Shown here one piece after another: positions 17,521-26,780 of a stretch of DNA of 64,000 bases. The stretch comes from Chromatiales bacterium (GTDB lineage: Bacteria > Pseudomonadota > Gammaproteobacteria > Steroidobacterales > GCA-2729495). The notes under the pieces are model-generated. The model saw only the letters and a list, made by a program, of their open reading frames with translations, made no database searches and had not been told where the DNA came from. The translations under genes and the position numbers were made by a program. The stretch lies in the NCBI GenBank assembly GCA_016789845.1, contig JAEUQA010000045.1, positions 23,766-87,765 on the forward strand, written 5' to 3'. The stretch's first letter is position 1; every line of letters begins with the position of its first letter.

Positions 17521-17621
17521 CTGTCTATTCTAGTGGTGATATGGTGTCGTTTACTGGCGATATTAATATCTACCGATAATACAAAGCGATAGGACACCGA
17601 CGCGTTGAGCCTTCCGGGTCG
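17521..17621 (+). promoter_or_regulatory. AT-rich promoter region with a 12 bp palindrome before a methyltransferase gene
   Basis: This 101 bp stretch is markedly AT-richer than its surroundings. It contains the perfect palindrome GATATTAATATC at 17559-17570. A TTTACT at 17550-17555 and a GATAAT at about 17574-17579 could be -35 and -10 elements with the palindrome in the spacer, where a bound regulator would block polymerase. That reading is inference. Confidence 0.35.
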
Positions 17622-18284
17622 ATGACGACTCCCGCCAGGGACCTCTGGCTGGCCTGCCCGGTCTGCGAGGTCGTCGCAGGCCAGTACTTCCTGGAGGTGG
17701 AACACCGGGACTACTGGCGTTGCGGGGAGTGCCTGGCGACGTTCGTCGAGCCTTCGCAGCGGCCCTCCGCCGAGCTTGAACGCACGCACTATCGCCTGCA
17801 CCGGAACGACGTCAACGATGGCGAGTACCGGAAGTTCCTCAATCAACTGGCCGCTCCACTACTCCGGAACCTGGCCCCGGGACAACGGGGACTGGACTAC
17901 GGGTGTGGGCCCGGGCCGGCGTTGGCCGAGATGCTGCGCGAACGGGGCCACCCGGTGGCGCTTTTTGATCCCTGCTTTCACCCGGATCGGGCGGTCCTGG
18001 GGGACATCTACGATTTCATCACCTGCACCGAGGTCGCGGAGCACTTTCATCGTCCGGCAGAGGAGTTCCGTACCCTCCGTGGCCTGCTCAGGCCCGGTGG
18101 CTGGCTTGCCGTGATGACGAGTTTCCAGGCCAACGATGTCGCGTTCGCCACCTGGCACTACCGGCGCGACCCGACCCATGTGGTCTTCTACCGGGAGGCA
18201 ACCTTCCGGTATCTCGCCCGGCACCAGGGCTGGACGTGTGAGTTTCCCGGCGGGAACGTGGCCTTGCTGCGCAAGCAAGGATAG
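17622..18284 (+). CDS. Class I SAM-dependent methyltransferase with an N-terminal Cys motif
   Basis: 220 residues. Two CPVC/CGEC cysteine pairs at about residues 12-37 suggest a small zinc ribbon. Then comes a Rossmann methyltransferase with GLDYGCGPGPALAEMLRERG (SAM motif I) and EVAEHF (post-motif). Proteins of this architecture methylate sugars or small metabolites, but the substrate cannot be told here. It stands alone behind an AT-rich promoter region and ends 10 bp from the convergent ntrC. Confidence 0.85.
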   Translation: MTTPARDLWLACPVCEVVAGQYFLEVEHRDYWRCGECLATFVEPSQRPSAELERTHYRLHRNDVNDGEYRKFLNQLAAPLLRNLAPGQRGLDYGCGPGPALAEMLRERGHPVALFDPCFHPDRAVLGDIYDFITCTEVAEHFHRPAEEFRTLRGLLRPGGWLAVMTSFQANDVAFATWHYRRDPTHVVFYREATFRYLARHQGWTCEFPGGNVALLRKQG

Positions 18285-18294
18285 CCGCAGGCCG

Positions 18295-19698
18295 TTACTC
18301 GAGGCCGTGCTCGCGGATCTTCCTGGCGAGGGTATTCCGCCCCCAGCCGAGCAACTTTGCTGCCTCCTGCCGGTGCCCCCGCGCGTGGGCCAGCACCACC
18401 GTGATGAGCGTCCGCTCGAACTCCGGCAGGGCGGTATCGAGCAGCGGCTTGCCGCCCGGATCCTGCAGGGCGCCCTCCGCCCAGCGGGCCAGTCGCAGGG
18501 ACCAGTCCGCCGAACCTGCCCGGATTCCAGCCTGGCCGCCAAGCTCGTCGGGGATGTCTTCCGGCCGGATCTCGGCACCCGGCGCCGTCACGGTCAGCCT
18601 CCGGCAGGCATTGACGAGCTGGCGCACGTTGCCGGGCCAATCGAAGCTGACCAGCAGGTTCAACGCCTCCGGCGCGATGCGCTTCGGCGGCGTGCCCAGC
18701 TCCCGGGCGGCCTCCCGCAGGTAGAAGTCCAGGAGCAGCGGGATATCGTCCCGCCGTTCCCGAAGCGGGGGCGTCACGATGTGGATGACGTTGAGCCGGT
18801 GGAAGAGGTCCTCCCGGAACCTGCCCGATCGCACGGCAGCCGTCAGTTCCTGGTTGGTGGCGGCGATCACCCGCACATCCACCCGGATCGGCACCTGGCC
18901 ACCCACCCGGTAGAACTCGCCCTCGGCCAACACGCGCAGCAGCCGCGTCTGGAGCGCCGGCGACATGTCGCCGATCTCGTCCAGGAACAGGGTGCCGCCA
19001 TTGGCCTGCTCGAAGCGGCCAATGCGGCGGCTGTCGGCCCCGGTGAAGGCGCCCCGCTCGTGGCCGAACAGCTCCGACTCCAGCAGCTCGGAGGCAATGG
19101 CGGTGGTGTTCAGCGCGATGAAGGGCTGCTGGGCCCGTGGGCTGTGCTCGTGCAGGGCCCGCGCCACCAGCTCCTTGCCGGTGCCGGATTCGCCGGTGAT
19201 CAGCACTGTCATGCTCGAGCGGGAGAGCCGGCCAATGGTCCGGAAGACCTCCTGCATGGCCGGTGCGCGGCCGATCATCGCCGGCACCTGCCGGTCGGAC
19301 TCGACCTGGCCACCGGCGATGCGTGGGCCGAAGCGGGCGGCGCGGCGCACGAGGGCCACGGCGTCGTCCACATCGAAGGGCTTGGGCAGGTATTCGAAGG
19401 CGCCGCCCTGGTAGGCCGCCACGGCGCTGTCCAGGTCCGCGTGGGCGGTGATCACGATGACCGGGAAGGCGTAGCCGTCCTTCACGATGCGGCGGAGCGC
19501 TTCCATGCCGTCGGTGCCGGGCATGCGCACATCAGAGATCAGCACGTCGGGCTGTTCGGTGCGCAGGGCGTCGAACAGGCTGTCGGCGGACTCGAAGCTC
19601 CGGGTGTTCATGCCCTCGTTATTGAGCGCCCGGTCCAGCACCCAGCGGACGGACGCGTCGTCGTCCACGACCCAGACGGCGAGCTCCCGGCCGTTCAT
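18295..19698 (-). CDS. ntrC: Nitrogen regulation response regulator NtrC
   Basis: 467-residue sigma-54 activator. Receiver domain with the phospho-acceptor Asp in LISDVRMPG (about residue 55), AAA+ domain with GESGTGKE (Walker A) and GAFTGAD (the loop that contacts sigma-54), and a C-terminal Fis-type helix-turn-helix ending WGRNTLARKIREHG. Phosphorylated by NtrB when nitrogen is short, it switches on glnA and other genes. Its start overlaps the ntrB stop by 4 bp. Matching binding sites are visible upstream of glnA at 23022-23067. Confidence 0.96.
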   Translation of the reverse strand: MNGRELAVWVVDDDASVRWVLDRALNNEGMNTRSFESADSLFDALRTEQPDVLISDVRMPGTDGMEALRRIVKDGYAFPVIVITAHADLDSAVAAYQGGAFEYLPKPFDVDDAVALVRRAARFGPRIAGGQVESDRQVPAMIGRAPAMQEVFRTIGRLSRSSMTVLITGESGTGKELVARALHEHSPRAQQPFIALNTTAIASELLESELFGHERGAFTGADSRRIGRFEQANGGTLFLDEIGDMSPALQTRLLRVLAEGEFYRVGGQVPIRVDVRVIAATNQELTAAVRSGRFREDLFHRLNVIHIVTPPLRERRDDIPLLLDFYLREAARELGTPPKRIAPEALNLLVSFDWPGNVRQLVNACRRLTVTAPGAEIRPEDIPDELGGQAGIRAGSADWSLRLARWAEGALQDPGGKPLLDTALPEFERTLITVVLAHARGHRQEAAKLLGWGRNTLARKIREHGLE

Positions 19699-20750
19699 GG
19701 CGCCTCCGGGGCCGGCGCAACCACCGGCAGGCGCACCGTGAAGACGGTCTTGCCGGGGCGGGACTGGTATTCGATCAGTCCACCGTGGCGGCTCACCAGG
19801 TCCTGGGAAATTGCCAGGCCGAGGCCGGTACCGTCAGCCCGGCCGGTGACCAGCGGGTAGAAGATCGACTCCGCAAGGTCGGCGGGCACGCCCGGACCGT
19901 TGTCCTCGATCTCGATGGAGAGCACCAGCTTGTGGCGGATGGCGCCGATGGGAAAGTTGGTCAGCGCCCGGGTACGGAAGATCACGTGCCCTTCCCCGAC
20001 GATGGCCTGGACCGCATTGCGCGCGATGTTCAGCAGAGCCTGCATCAGCTGGTCGGGATCGGCGGACAGCGGGGGCAGGCTGGGATCGTAGTCCCGGACC
20101 AGCTTGACGGCCTCCCGGTGCTCGCTGGCGATGAGCGTGACGACCCGCTCCAGCACTTCGTGCACGTTCACGTCCTGCCGCTGTGGCCGGCGCACGGGAC
20201 CGAGCAGGCTGTCGGTCAGGGAGGTCAGTCGATCCGCCTCGCCGATGATGATGCGGGTGAACTCCCGGAGGGCGGGCGTGGGGAGTTCGCGCTCCAGCAG
20301 CTGGGCCGCGCCACGCAGGCCGCCCAGGGGATTCCGGATCTCGTGGGCCAGCTGGCGGATCATGCGCCGGCTGGCGTCCCGCTGGCTCATCAGCGCGTGC
20401 TCCCGGTCGATCTGCCGCCATTGGGTCGCGTCCGAGAGCTCGACGATGACGCGCCCGCCGGCGCCCCGGAGGGGCGACACATGGCAGGCCACCTCGATGG
20501 GGGTTTCACTCTTGTGGGCCGCCGTGACCGTGACGAGCTGGCCGAAGATCTCGCCTCCGGTTGCGGCCCGGCGGAGCAGGTCCTCGACGCTGCGCAGGCT
20601 GGGGAGGAGCGACTGGAGCGTGCGGCCCAGGCTGTGCCGGGCACTCACGCCAAGCAGGTCCTCCGCGCCCGCATTGAGGTAGACGAGAGTGCCGTCGGGG
20701 TCGACGATCAGGACGGCAGTGGCAAGGCTGCCGAGGATGTCAGCGGGCAG
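19695..20750 (-). CDS. ntrB: Nitrogen regulation sensor histidine kinase NtrB
   Basis: About 351 residues: an N-terminal PAS domain (AVLIVDPDGTLVYLNAGAED), the dimerisation/phospho-acceptor helix RQLAHEIRNPLGG with the His, the N box NIARNAVQAI, and ATP lid motifs DNGPGVP and GTGLGLAISQDL. It phosphorylates or dephosphorylates NtrC under PII control. No ATG, GTG or TTG is in frame near the expected N-terminus; CTG at 20750, just before PADILGSLATAV, is the best-placed rare start but lacks a ribosome-binding site. The start is therefore unresolved. The stop overlaps ntrC. Confidence 0.9.
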   Translation of the reverse strand: MPADILGSLATAVLIVDPDGTLVYLNAGAEDLLGVSARHSLGRTLQSLLPSLRSVEDLLRRAATGGEIFGQLVTVTAAHKSETPIEVACHVSPLRGAGGRVIVELSDATQWRQIDREHALMSQRDASRRMIRQLAHEIRNPLGGLRGAAQLLERELPTPALREFTRIIIGEADRLTSLTDSLLGPVRRPQRQDVNVHEVLERVVTLIASEHREAVKLVRDYDPSLPPLSADPDQLMQALLNIARNAVQAIVGEGHVIFRTRALTNFPIGAIRHKLVLSIEIEDNGPGVPADLAESIFYPLVTGRADGTGLGLAISQDLVSRHGGLIEYQSRPGKTVFTVRLPVVAPAPEAP

Positions 20751-20800
20751 CGGCGCCGCGAGCGGTGCCGAACCTGGAGGTTGCGTGCTGCCCGGAACTG

Positions 20801-21349
20801 CTAGGGTCGGGCTGCCGGCACGGGATTCGGCAGCGCGGTCTGACGCACGAAGAAGCGCGTCGTCGGGCTCGCTACCAGGGGCCGCCCCTGGTCGTCCACC
20901 ACCTCGACCTGGAGCGAGTGTTCCCCGCGGAACACCTCCGGGAACTGTGCCCGGGTGCTCCCCGGTTCCGCCGTTACCGTCCGGCCATCCAGGGTGAACC
21001 GCAGGGCGTGACCCGGCTGCAACGGTGGTTGCACCGTTGCCGCGACGTCCAGCTGGCCCTCGATATTCCAAAGTACCTGTTCCTGCGCCGGGCTCGTGAT
21101 GATCAGGGTCTGGTAGCGGTCGACCGGGGCCGGCGTCTCGCCGGCAGGCTGCTGGTTGCTCCCGGACCGGCTGCTGCCATCGGGCGCACCACTGGCGGGC
21201 CTGGTGACCGTGATGGTGATCCGCTCGGCCCCCGGCTGTGGCCGGTCCGAGTAGTGGGTTTGCCCACTGGAATCCGTCCAGCGATACACGTCGGCCGAAC
21301 CCGCGGTTGCAGCGAGGGCAAGGGCCAGAAAAATGAACGCGCGATGCAT
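20801..21349 (-). CDS. DUF4124 domain exported protein
   Basis: 182 residues with a signal peptide (to about AGSADV) followed by the DUF4124 signature VYRWTDSSGQTHYSDRPQPG. The remainder includes a beta-rich segment (about residues 85-170) that looks like an Ig-type fold. Proteins of this kind often sit between glnA and ntrB in gammaproteobacteria, but their role is unknown. The glnA-DUF4124-ntrB-ntrC order and short gaps suggest one nitrogen-regulated transcript. Confidence 0.85.
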   Translation of the reverse strand: MHRAFIFLALALAATAGSADVYRWTDSSGQTHYSDRPQPGAERITITVTRPASGAPDGSSRSGSNQQPAGETPAPVDRYQTLIITSPAQEQVLWNIEGQLDVAATVQPPLQPGHALRFTLDGRTVTAEPGSTRAQFPEVFRGEHSLQVEVVDDQGRPLVASPTTRFFVRQTALPNPVPAARP

Positions 21350-21384
21350 TTTTCAAGCATACGCCCCCGGCCTGGAGGCAACCA

Positions 21385-21416
21385 GCGCCCGGCACGCACT
21401 TTTGCGTGCCGGGCGC
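21385..21416 (-). terminator. Hairpin downstream of glnA
   Basis: A perfect 14 bp stem with a 4-base loop (GCGCCCGGCACGCA, loop CTTT, then its complement) lies 18 bp past the glnA stop and before the DUF4124 gene. No U tract follows on the minus strand, so it may be a partial terminator or an mRNA 3'-end stabiliser that sets high glnA against lower ntrBC expression. Confidence 0.6.
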
Positions 21417-21433
21417 CGCCGTCCGTCGTTATG

Positions 21434-22846
21434 TCAGAGGCTGTAATACAGCTCGAACTCGAGCGGGTGCGTGGCCATGCGGATGCGCGTGACCTCGGCC
21501 ATCTTGAGCGAGATGTAAGCATCGATCAGGTCGTCGCTGAACACGTTGCCGGCCTTGAGGAAGTCCCGGTCCTTGTCCAGGGATTCCAGCGCCTGCTCCA
21601 GCGAGAAGCAGACCTTCGGAATCTTGGCGTCCTCCTCCGGCTCCAGGTCGTAGAGATCCTTGTCCATGGCTTCGCCCGGATTGATCTTGTTCTGGATGCC
21701 GTCGAGGCCGGCCATCATCATGGCCGCGAAGGCGAAGTACGGATTCGCGGTGCTGTCCGGGAAGCGGACCTCGATGCGGCGGCCCTTCGGGTTCGGGATG
21801 AAGGGAATGCGGATCGATGCCGAGCGGTTGCGGGCCGAGTAGGCCAGCATCACCGGCGCCTCGAAGCCCGGCACCAGGCGCTTGTAGCTGTTGGTGCTGG
21901 GATTGGTCAGGGCGTTGATGGCCTTGGCGTGCTTCATGATGCCGCCGATGTAGTACATGGCCGTCTGGGACAGGCCGCCGTACAGGTCTCCCGTGAACAG
22001 GTTCTTGCCACCCTTGGCCAGGGACTGGTGCACGTGCATGCCGCTGCCGTTGTCGCCCACGAGGGGCTTCGGCATGAAGGTGGCCGTCTTGCCGTAGGCG
22101 TGGGCGACGTTCTGCACCACGTACTTCAGGATCTGGACCTGGTCGCCCTTCTCGGTGAGGCTGCCGAATTTCACGCCGATCTCGCACTGGCCGGCGGTGG
22201 CCACCTCGTGATGGTGCACTTCGACGCCGAGGCCCATCTCCTCGAGGGTCAGGCACATCTGGGAGCGGATGTCCTGCAGGGCATCTACCGGCGGCACGGG
22301 GAAGTAGCCGCCCTTGATGCCGGGGCGATGACCGGTGTTGCCGTTCTCGTATTCCTTCTTCGAGTTCCAGGCACCTTCCTCGGAGTCGATCCGGTAGAAG
22401 GAACCGTTCATGTCGGCGCCGTAGCGGACGTCATCGAAGATGAAGAATTCGTTCTCCGGGCCAAAGAAGGCCTGGTCGGCGATTCCCGTGGACTTCAGGT
22501 AGGCCTCGGCGCGCTTCGCGGTCATGCGCGGGCAGCGGGTGTAGCCCTGCATGGTCGCCGGCTCGTAGACGTCGCACCGGATCGTGACGGTGGTGTCTTC
22601 CATGAAGGGATCGACGACGATGGTGGACGCGTCAGGCATCAGCACCATGTCGGATTCCTGGATGCCCTTCCAGCCGGCGATGGAGGAGCCGTCGAACATC
22701 TTGCCGTCTTCAAAGAAGCTGGCATCGACGGCGTGCGCGGGGATGGTGAGATGCTGCTCTTTGCCACGGGTATCGGTGAAGCGCAGATCGACGAACTTGG
22801 CCTCTTTCTCCTTCAGGAGGTTCAGGGCATTGGCAGGCGTGGTCAT
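21434..22846 (-). CDS. glnA: Glutamine synthetase, type I
   Basis: 470-residue dodecameric enzyme that makes glutamine from glutamate, ammonia and [20 protein letters not shown] and [10 protein letters not shown] (ammonia/glutamate site) are intact. [11 protein letters not shown] contains the Tyr (near residue 397) that is adenylylated in GSI-beta enzymes. The promoter region shows a sigma-54 site and two NtrC sites. Operon with a DUF4124 gene and ntrBC. Confidence 0.98.
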   Translation of the reverse strand: MTTPANALNLLKEKEAKFVDLRFTDTRGKEQHLTIPAHAVDASFFEDGKMFDGSSIAGWKGIQESDMVLMPDASTIVVDPFMEDTTVTIRCDVYEPATMQGYTRCPRMTAKRAEAYLKSTGIADQAFFGPENEFFIFDDVRYGADMNGSFYRIDSEEGAWNSKKEYENGNTGHRPGIKGGYFPVPPVDALQDIRSQMCLTLEEMGLGVEVHHHEVATAGQCEIGVKFGSLTEKGDQVQILKYVVQNVAHAYGKTATFMPKPLVGDNGSGMHVHQSLAKGGKNLFTGDLYGGLSQTAMYYIGGIMKHAKAINALTNPSTNSYKRLVPGFEAPVMLAYSARNRSASIRIPFIPNPKGRRIEVRFPDSTANPYFAFAAMMMAGLDGIQNKINPGEAMDKDLYDLEPEEDAKIPKVCFSLEQALESLDKDRDFLKAGNVFSDDLIDAYISLKMAEVTRIRMATHPLEFELYYSL

Positions 22847-22942
22847 GTCGACTCCTTAACGGTATGGGGCGGTAATGGCGAAAACGGGACTGCCGGCAAT
22901 GGCGTTCTCAGGATGGGTCTCGGCAGCAGCGCCCTATCCTAT

Positions 22943-22958
22943 TGCAACAGCCGTGCCA
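22943..22958 (-). promoter_or_regulatory. Sigma-54 promoter of glnA
   Basis: On the minus strand the sequence TGGCACGGCTGTTGCA is an exact match to the sigma-54 consensus TGGCAC-N5-TTGCA, with the -24 GG and -12 GC correctly spaced. The start of transcription should be near 22932, giving a leader of about 85 bases before the glnA ATG. Confidence 0.92.
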
Positions 22959-23021
22959 AAAGCGAGCGAACGCGAAGTCATTGATATAATTAGAAAACGT
23001 ACATTGAGCGCGCCGAACGAT

Positions 23022-23036
23022 GCGCTACGATGGTGC
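23022..23036 (-). promoter_or_regulatory. NtrC enhancer site, promoter-proximal
   Basis: GCGCTACGATGGTGC matches the NtrC dyad GCACC-N5-GGTGC perfectly in one half and at 3 of 5 positions in the other. Its centre is about 97 bp upstream of the predicted glnA start and 31 bp (three helical turns) from the second site. That is close to the spacing of the E. coli glnA enhancer pair. Confidence 0.6.
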
Positions 23037-23052
23037 GCAGGGCCGGCAGTGC

Positions 23053-23067
23053 GCACCAATTGTGTGC
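23053..23067 (-). promoter_or_regulatory. NtrC enhancer site, promoter-distal
   Basis: GCACCAATTGTGTGC has the NtrC dyad GCACC-N5-GGTGC with one mismatch. The centre lies about 128 bp upstream of the predicted glnA start. Both sites lie in the glnA-glyQ divergent region, just under 100 bp from the glyQ start, so bound NtrC might also affect glyQS. Confidence 0.7.
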
Positions 23068-23160
23068 AACTGGCACTGCCGGCTGCCCAAGGACTGCTGC
23101 GGCTTACGCCGGCAATCATCAACGCTATACTGCCGCGCCCTCCGCCCTCGGACTTTCCGC

Positions 23161-24081
23161 TTGACGCAGTCGAAACGCCCACGGACGTTTCAGGACCTGA
23201 TCCTGGCGTTGCAGCGCTACTGGGCCGACCAGGGCTGCGTGATCCTGCAGCCCTACGACATGCCGATGGGTGCCGGCACGTTCCACTCGGCCACCTTCCT
23301 CCGGGCCATCGGCCCGGAGCCCTGGAGCGCGGCCTACGTGCAGCCCAGCCGCCGGCCCACCGACGGCCGCTACGGCGAGAACCCGAACCGCCTCCAGCAC
23401 TACTACCAGTTCCAGGTGGTGATCAAACCCTCGCCACTGGATATCCAGCAGCTCTACCTGGATTCCTTGCGGGCGCTGGACATCGATCCGCTGGTCCACG
23501 ACATCCGCTTCGTCGAAGACAACTGGGAGTCGCCCACGCTGGGCGCCTGGGGCCTGGGCTGGGAGGTGTGGCTGAACGGCATGGAGGTCACCCAGTTCAC
23601 CTACTTCCAGCAGGTTGGCGGCCTGGACTGCCGGCCCGTGACCGGCGAGATTACCTACGGCCTCGAGCGCATCGCCATGTACCTGCAGGGGGTGGCGAGC
23701 GTCTATGACCTCACCTGGACCGACGGACCGCTCGGCCGCGTCACCTACGGCGACGTCTTTCACCAGAATGAGGTGGAGATGTCCCGCTACAACTTCGAGG
23801 CGGCGGACACGACGGTGCTCGTGCCGCGGTTCGACGCCGCGGAACGGGCCTGCCGCGGGCTCATCGAGGCAGGCCTCACCCTGCCCGCCTACGAGCAGGT
23901 GCTCGAGGCCTCCCACACCTTCAATCTGCTCGATGCCCGGCGTGCGATCTCCGTCAGCGAGCGTCAGCGCTACATCCTGCGCGTGCGCGAGATGGCCCGC
24001 TCGGTGGCCCAGGGCTACCACGACAGCCGGGCGGCGCTCGGCTTCCCGATGCTGGCGCGCGCATCAGCAGGCTCCCCGTAA
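23161..24081 (+). CDS. glyQ: Glycine-tRNA ligase, alpha subunit
   Basis: 306-residue catalytic subunit of the tetrameric bacterial glycyl-tRNA synthetase. [18 protein letters not shown] at the N-terminus, MPMGAGTFH and [14 protein letters not shown] are diagnostic. TTG at 23161 places the start four residues from the usual family N-terminus. An upstream ATG at 23020 is in frame but would read through the NtrC sites, and its product is not conserved-looking. The stop is immediately followed by the glyS ATG. Confidence 0.95.
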   Translation: MTQSKRPRTFQDLILALQRYWADQGCVILQPYDMPMGAGTFHSATFLRAIGPEPWSAAYVQPSRRPTDGRYGENPNRLQHYYQFQVVIKPSPLDIQQLYLDSLRALDIDPLVHDIRFVEDNWESPTLGAWGLGWEVWLNGMEVTQFTYFQQVGGLDCRPVTGEITYGLERIAMYLQGVASVYDLTWTDGPLGRVTYGDVFHQNEVEMSRYNFEAADTTVLVPRFDAAERACRGLIEAGLTLPAYEQVLEASHTFNLLDARRAISVSERQRYILRVREMARSVAQGYHDSRAALGFPMLARASAGSP

Positions 24082-26190
24082 ATGACAGCGACCGCGGATT
24101 TTCTCGTCGAGATTGGCACGGAAGAGCTGCCGCCCAAGTCGCTGGCCGACCTGGAGCGGGCTTTTGCGAGCCAGGTCCAGGACGGGCTGGCCGGGGCAAG
24201 CCTGGGCTACCAGGGCCTGCGTTCCTTCGCGACACCCCGCCGGCTCGCGGTGCTGGTCAGCGGCCTGCAGGTCGAACAGCCGGTCCAGGTCATCGAGAAG
24301 CGGGGCCCGCCCGTATCGGTCGCGTTCAATGCCGACGGCTCGCCCACCCGCGCCGCGGCGGCCTTCGCGGAAGGTTGTGGGGTGGCGGTTTCGGACCTCG
24401 GCCGGGTGGAAACGCCCAAGGGCGCCTGGCTGTTCCACAGCGCTACGGCCCCGGGCCGGCCGGCAGCCGGGTTGCTTCCCGGGATCGTCACGGCGGCGCT
24501 GGCGGCGCTGCCGATTCCCCGGCGGATGCGCTGGGGCAGCGGCGAGGCGGAGTTCGTCCGGCCCGCCCACTGGATCGTCATGCTGCTGGGCGACCTGGTC
24601 CTGGACGCCCCGGTGCTGGACCTGGTACCCGGCCGCAAGACCCGCGGCCATCGCTTCCATGCACCGGACGAACTGGTGATCGGCAAGCCGTCGGACTATC
24701 CGGCGCTGCTGGCGGACCGGGGCAAGGTGATCCCGGACTTCGCAGCCCGGCGCGACCGCGTGCGGCAGCTGGCCGACGCGGCGGCGCTGGCGGCCGGCGG
24801 CCATGCGGTCTACAGCGACGAGCTCCTGGACGAAGTGGCCGGCCTCGTGGAATGGCCGGTGGCCATCACCGGCGGCTTCGATCCCGTCTTCCTGCGCCTG
24901 CCTGAAGAGGTGCTGATCGCCACGCTCCAGGGACACCAGCGCTACTTCCCGGTCCGGGATGCGGCAGGACGACTGATGCCGCGCTTCATCACCACCGCCA
25001 ACCTGGAGAGCCGGGACCCGGACCAGGTCCGGCAGGGCAACGAGCGGGTGATCCTGCCCCGCCTGTCCGACGCGGCGTTCTTCTGGGACCAGGACCGCAA
25101 ATCGTCCCTCGCGACGCGGGTGGAGCGCCTCGGCACCGTCGTGTTCCAGCAGGGGCTCGGCAGCGTGCTCGACCGCTCGTGGCGGGTCGGGACATTGGGC
25201 AGCGAGATCGCCAGGGGGCTGGGAGATGACCCCGCGGTCGTGGAGCGGGCCGCGCTGCTTGCCAAGGCGGACCTGCTGACCCAGATGGTCGGCGAATTCC
25301 CCGAGCTCCAGGGCCGCATGGGCTTCCATTACGCCACCCACGATGGCGAGCCGGCCACCGTCGCCACCGCCATCGAAGAGCAATACCTGCCGCGCCACGC
25401 CGGCGACCGCTTGCCGGCCTCAGCAGCGGGTCGCGAGCTCGCCATTGCCGACAGGGCCGACGTGCTGGCAGGCGTCTTTGCGCTCGGCAAGCGTCCCACC
25501 GGCAACAAGGATCCCTTCGGGCTGCGCCGCGCGGCACTGGGGCTGCTCCGCATCCTCGTGGAAGACAGCGTGGACCTGGACCTGACGGCGCTGCTGACCA
25601 GCGCAATCGCCCTCCAGCCCTGCAAGGTCAAGGACCCTGCCGCCCTCGCCGTGGAGCTGTACGACTTCATCGTGGAGCGCGGTCGCGCCTGGTATCTGGA
25701 CGGCCTCGCTCCTGGCCTGCCCGCCGGCGCGGTGACGGCCGAGATCTTCGAGGCGGTGCGGCTGCGGCGGCCGTCGTCGCCCGTCGACTTCCACGCGCGG
25801 TTGCTGGGGGTCCGGTCGTTCCTCGGTCTGCCGGAAGCCGAAAGCCTGGCCGTGGCGAACAAGCGCATCGCCAACATCCTGCGCAGCGCCGGCGCCGGCG
25901 ATCACCAGGTTGATCCGGCCCTCTTCGAGGTTGACGAGGAACGGGCCCTGCACGCCGCCATCTCGAAGGTCGGGACCACCCATCGCCAGCACCTGGCAGG
26001 CCGCGACTACCGGCAGGCCTTGCAGGACCTCGCCGCCCTCAAGCCGCCCGTGGATGCCTTCTTCGAGGCGGTGCTCGTGATGGCCGACGTGCCGGCGGTA
26101 CGGGACAACCGCCTCGCCCAGCTCCGCCGGCTGCGGGAGCTGTTCCTGGACGTGGCTGACCTGTCCTGCCTGTCCACCACGGGCACCTAG
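24082..26190 (+). CDS. glyS: Glycine-tRNA ligase, beta subunit
   Basis: 702-residue tRNA-binding subunit that pairs with GlyQ. It opens FLVEIGTEELPPKSL; RKTRGHRFHAP, LQGHQRYFPV and FALGKRPTGNKDPFGLRRAA are strongly conserved segments. The C-terminal third is the anticodon-binding DALR-like domain. Start ATG abuts the glyQ stop with no spacer. Confidence 0.97.
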   Translation: MTATADFLVEIGTEELPPKSLADLERAFASQVQDGLAGASLGYQGLRSFATPRRLAVLVSGLQVEQPVQVIEKRGPPVSVAFNADGSPTRAAAAFAEGCGVAVSDLGRVETPKGAWLFHSATAPGRPAAGLLPGIVTAALAALPIPRRMRWGSGEAEFVRPAHWIVMLLGDLVLDAPVLDLVPGRKTRGHRFHAPDELVIGKPSDYPALLADRGKVIPDFAARRDRVRQLADAAALAAGGHAVYSDELLDEVAGLVEWPVAITGGFDPVFLRLPEEVLIATLQGHQRYFPVRDAAGRLMPRFITTANLESRDPDQVRQGNERVILPRLSDAAFFWDQDRKSSLATRVERLGTVVFQQGLGSVLDRSWRVGTLGSEIARGLGDDPAVVERAALLAKADLLTQMVGEFPELQGRMGFHYATHDGEPATVATAIEEQYLPRHAGDRLPASAAGRELAIADRADVLAGVFALGKRPTGNKDPFGLRRAALGLLRILVEDSVDLDLTALLTSAIALQPCKVKDPAALAVELYDFIVERGRAWYLDGLAPGLPAGAVTAEIFEAVRLRRPSSPVDFHARLLGVRSFLGLPEAESLAVANKRIANILRSAGAGDHQVDPALFEVDEERALHAAISKVGTTHRQHLAGRDYRQALQDLAALKPPVDAFFEAVLVMADVPAVRDNRLAQLRRLRELFLDVADLSCLSTTGT

Positions 26191-26213
26191 GGCCGCCGGG
26201 CGGTCCCGGACCG

Positions 26214-26780
26214 ATGGCCGCCGCCGACCCGATCCGCCTCGTCGTCCTCGACCGGGACGGCGTGATCAACCGGGAATCGCGCCACTTCATCCGGCGGCCG
26301 GAGGAGTGGATTCCACTGCCGGGAAGCGTCGAGGCCATCGCGGAACTGACGCACGCGGGCTTCACCGTGGTGGTGGCCAGCAACCAGTCAGGCGTTGGCC
26401 GTGGATTGTTCTCAGGCGACATGCTTGCCGCGATCCACGAGCGCATGACGCAGACCGTGGAGGCGGCTGGTGGTCGGCTCGACGGCATCTGGTTCTGCCC
26501 GCACCGGCCGGAAGATGCCTGCGAGTGCCGGAAACCGCGGCCCGGCCTGCTGCGGCAGATCGAGGCACACTACGGGGTCACGTTGCAGGGGATCCCGGCG
26601 ATCGGGGACTCCTACCGCGATCTCGAGGCCGCCTGGCGCGTCGGCGCACGGGCGATGCTGGTGCGCACGGGGAATGGCCAGGAGACCGAGCGCCGGCTTG
26701 CCCCGGATGCGGTCGTCGAGGTGTTTCCGGATCTCGCGGCGGTGGCAACCCGGCTGATCGGGGAGAGCCAGCACCGTTGA
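26214..26780 (+). CDS. gmhB: D-glycero-beta-D-manno-heptose 1,7-bisphosphate 7-phosphatase
   Basis: 188-residue HAD phosphatase of lipopolysaccharide heptose synthesis. The nucleophile motif is VVLDRDGVIN, followed by SNQSGVGRG, a compact zinc-binding CPHRPEDACECRKP and the final IGDSYRDLEAA. Lies between glyS and plsC, as in Pseudomonas. The last codons overlap the plsC start as TTGA. Confidence 0.94.
   Translation: MAAADPIRLVVLDRDGVINRESRHFIRRPEEWIPLPGSVEAIAELTHAGFTVVVASNQSGVGRGLFSGDMLAAIHERMTQTVEAAGGRLDGIWFCPHRPEDACECRKPRPGLLRQIEAHYGVTLQGIPAIGDSYRDLEAAWRVGARAMLVRTGNGQETERRLAPDAVVEVFPDLAAVATRLIGESQHR

Noticed and set aside
26306..26776. plsC reading extended upstream through gmhB
   Set aside because: Out-of-frame reading of gmhB; TTG at 26777 gives the normal plsC N-terminus.
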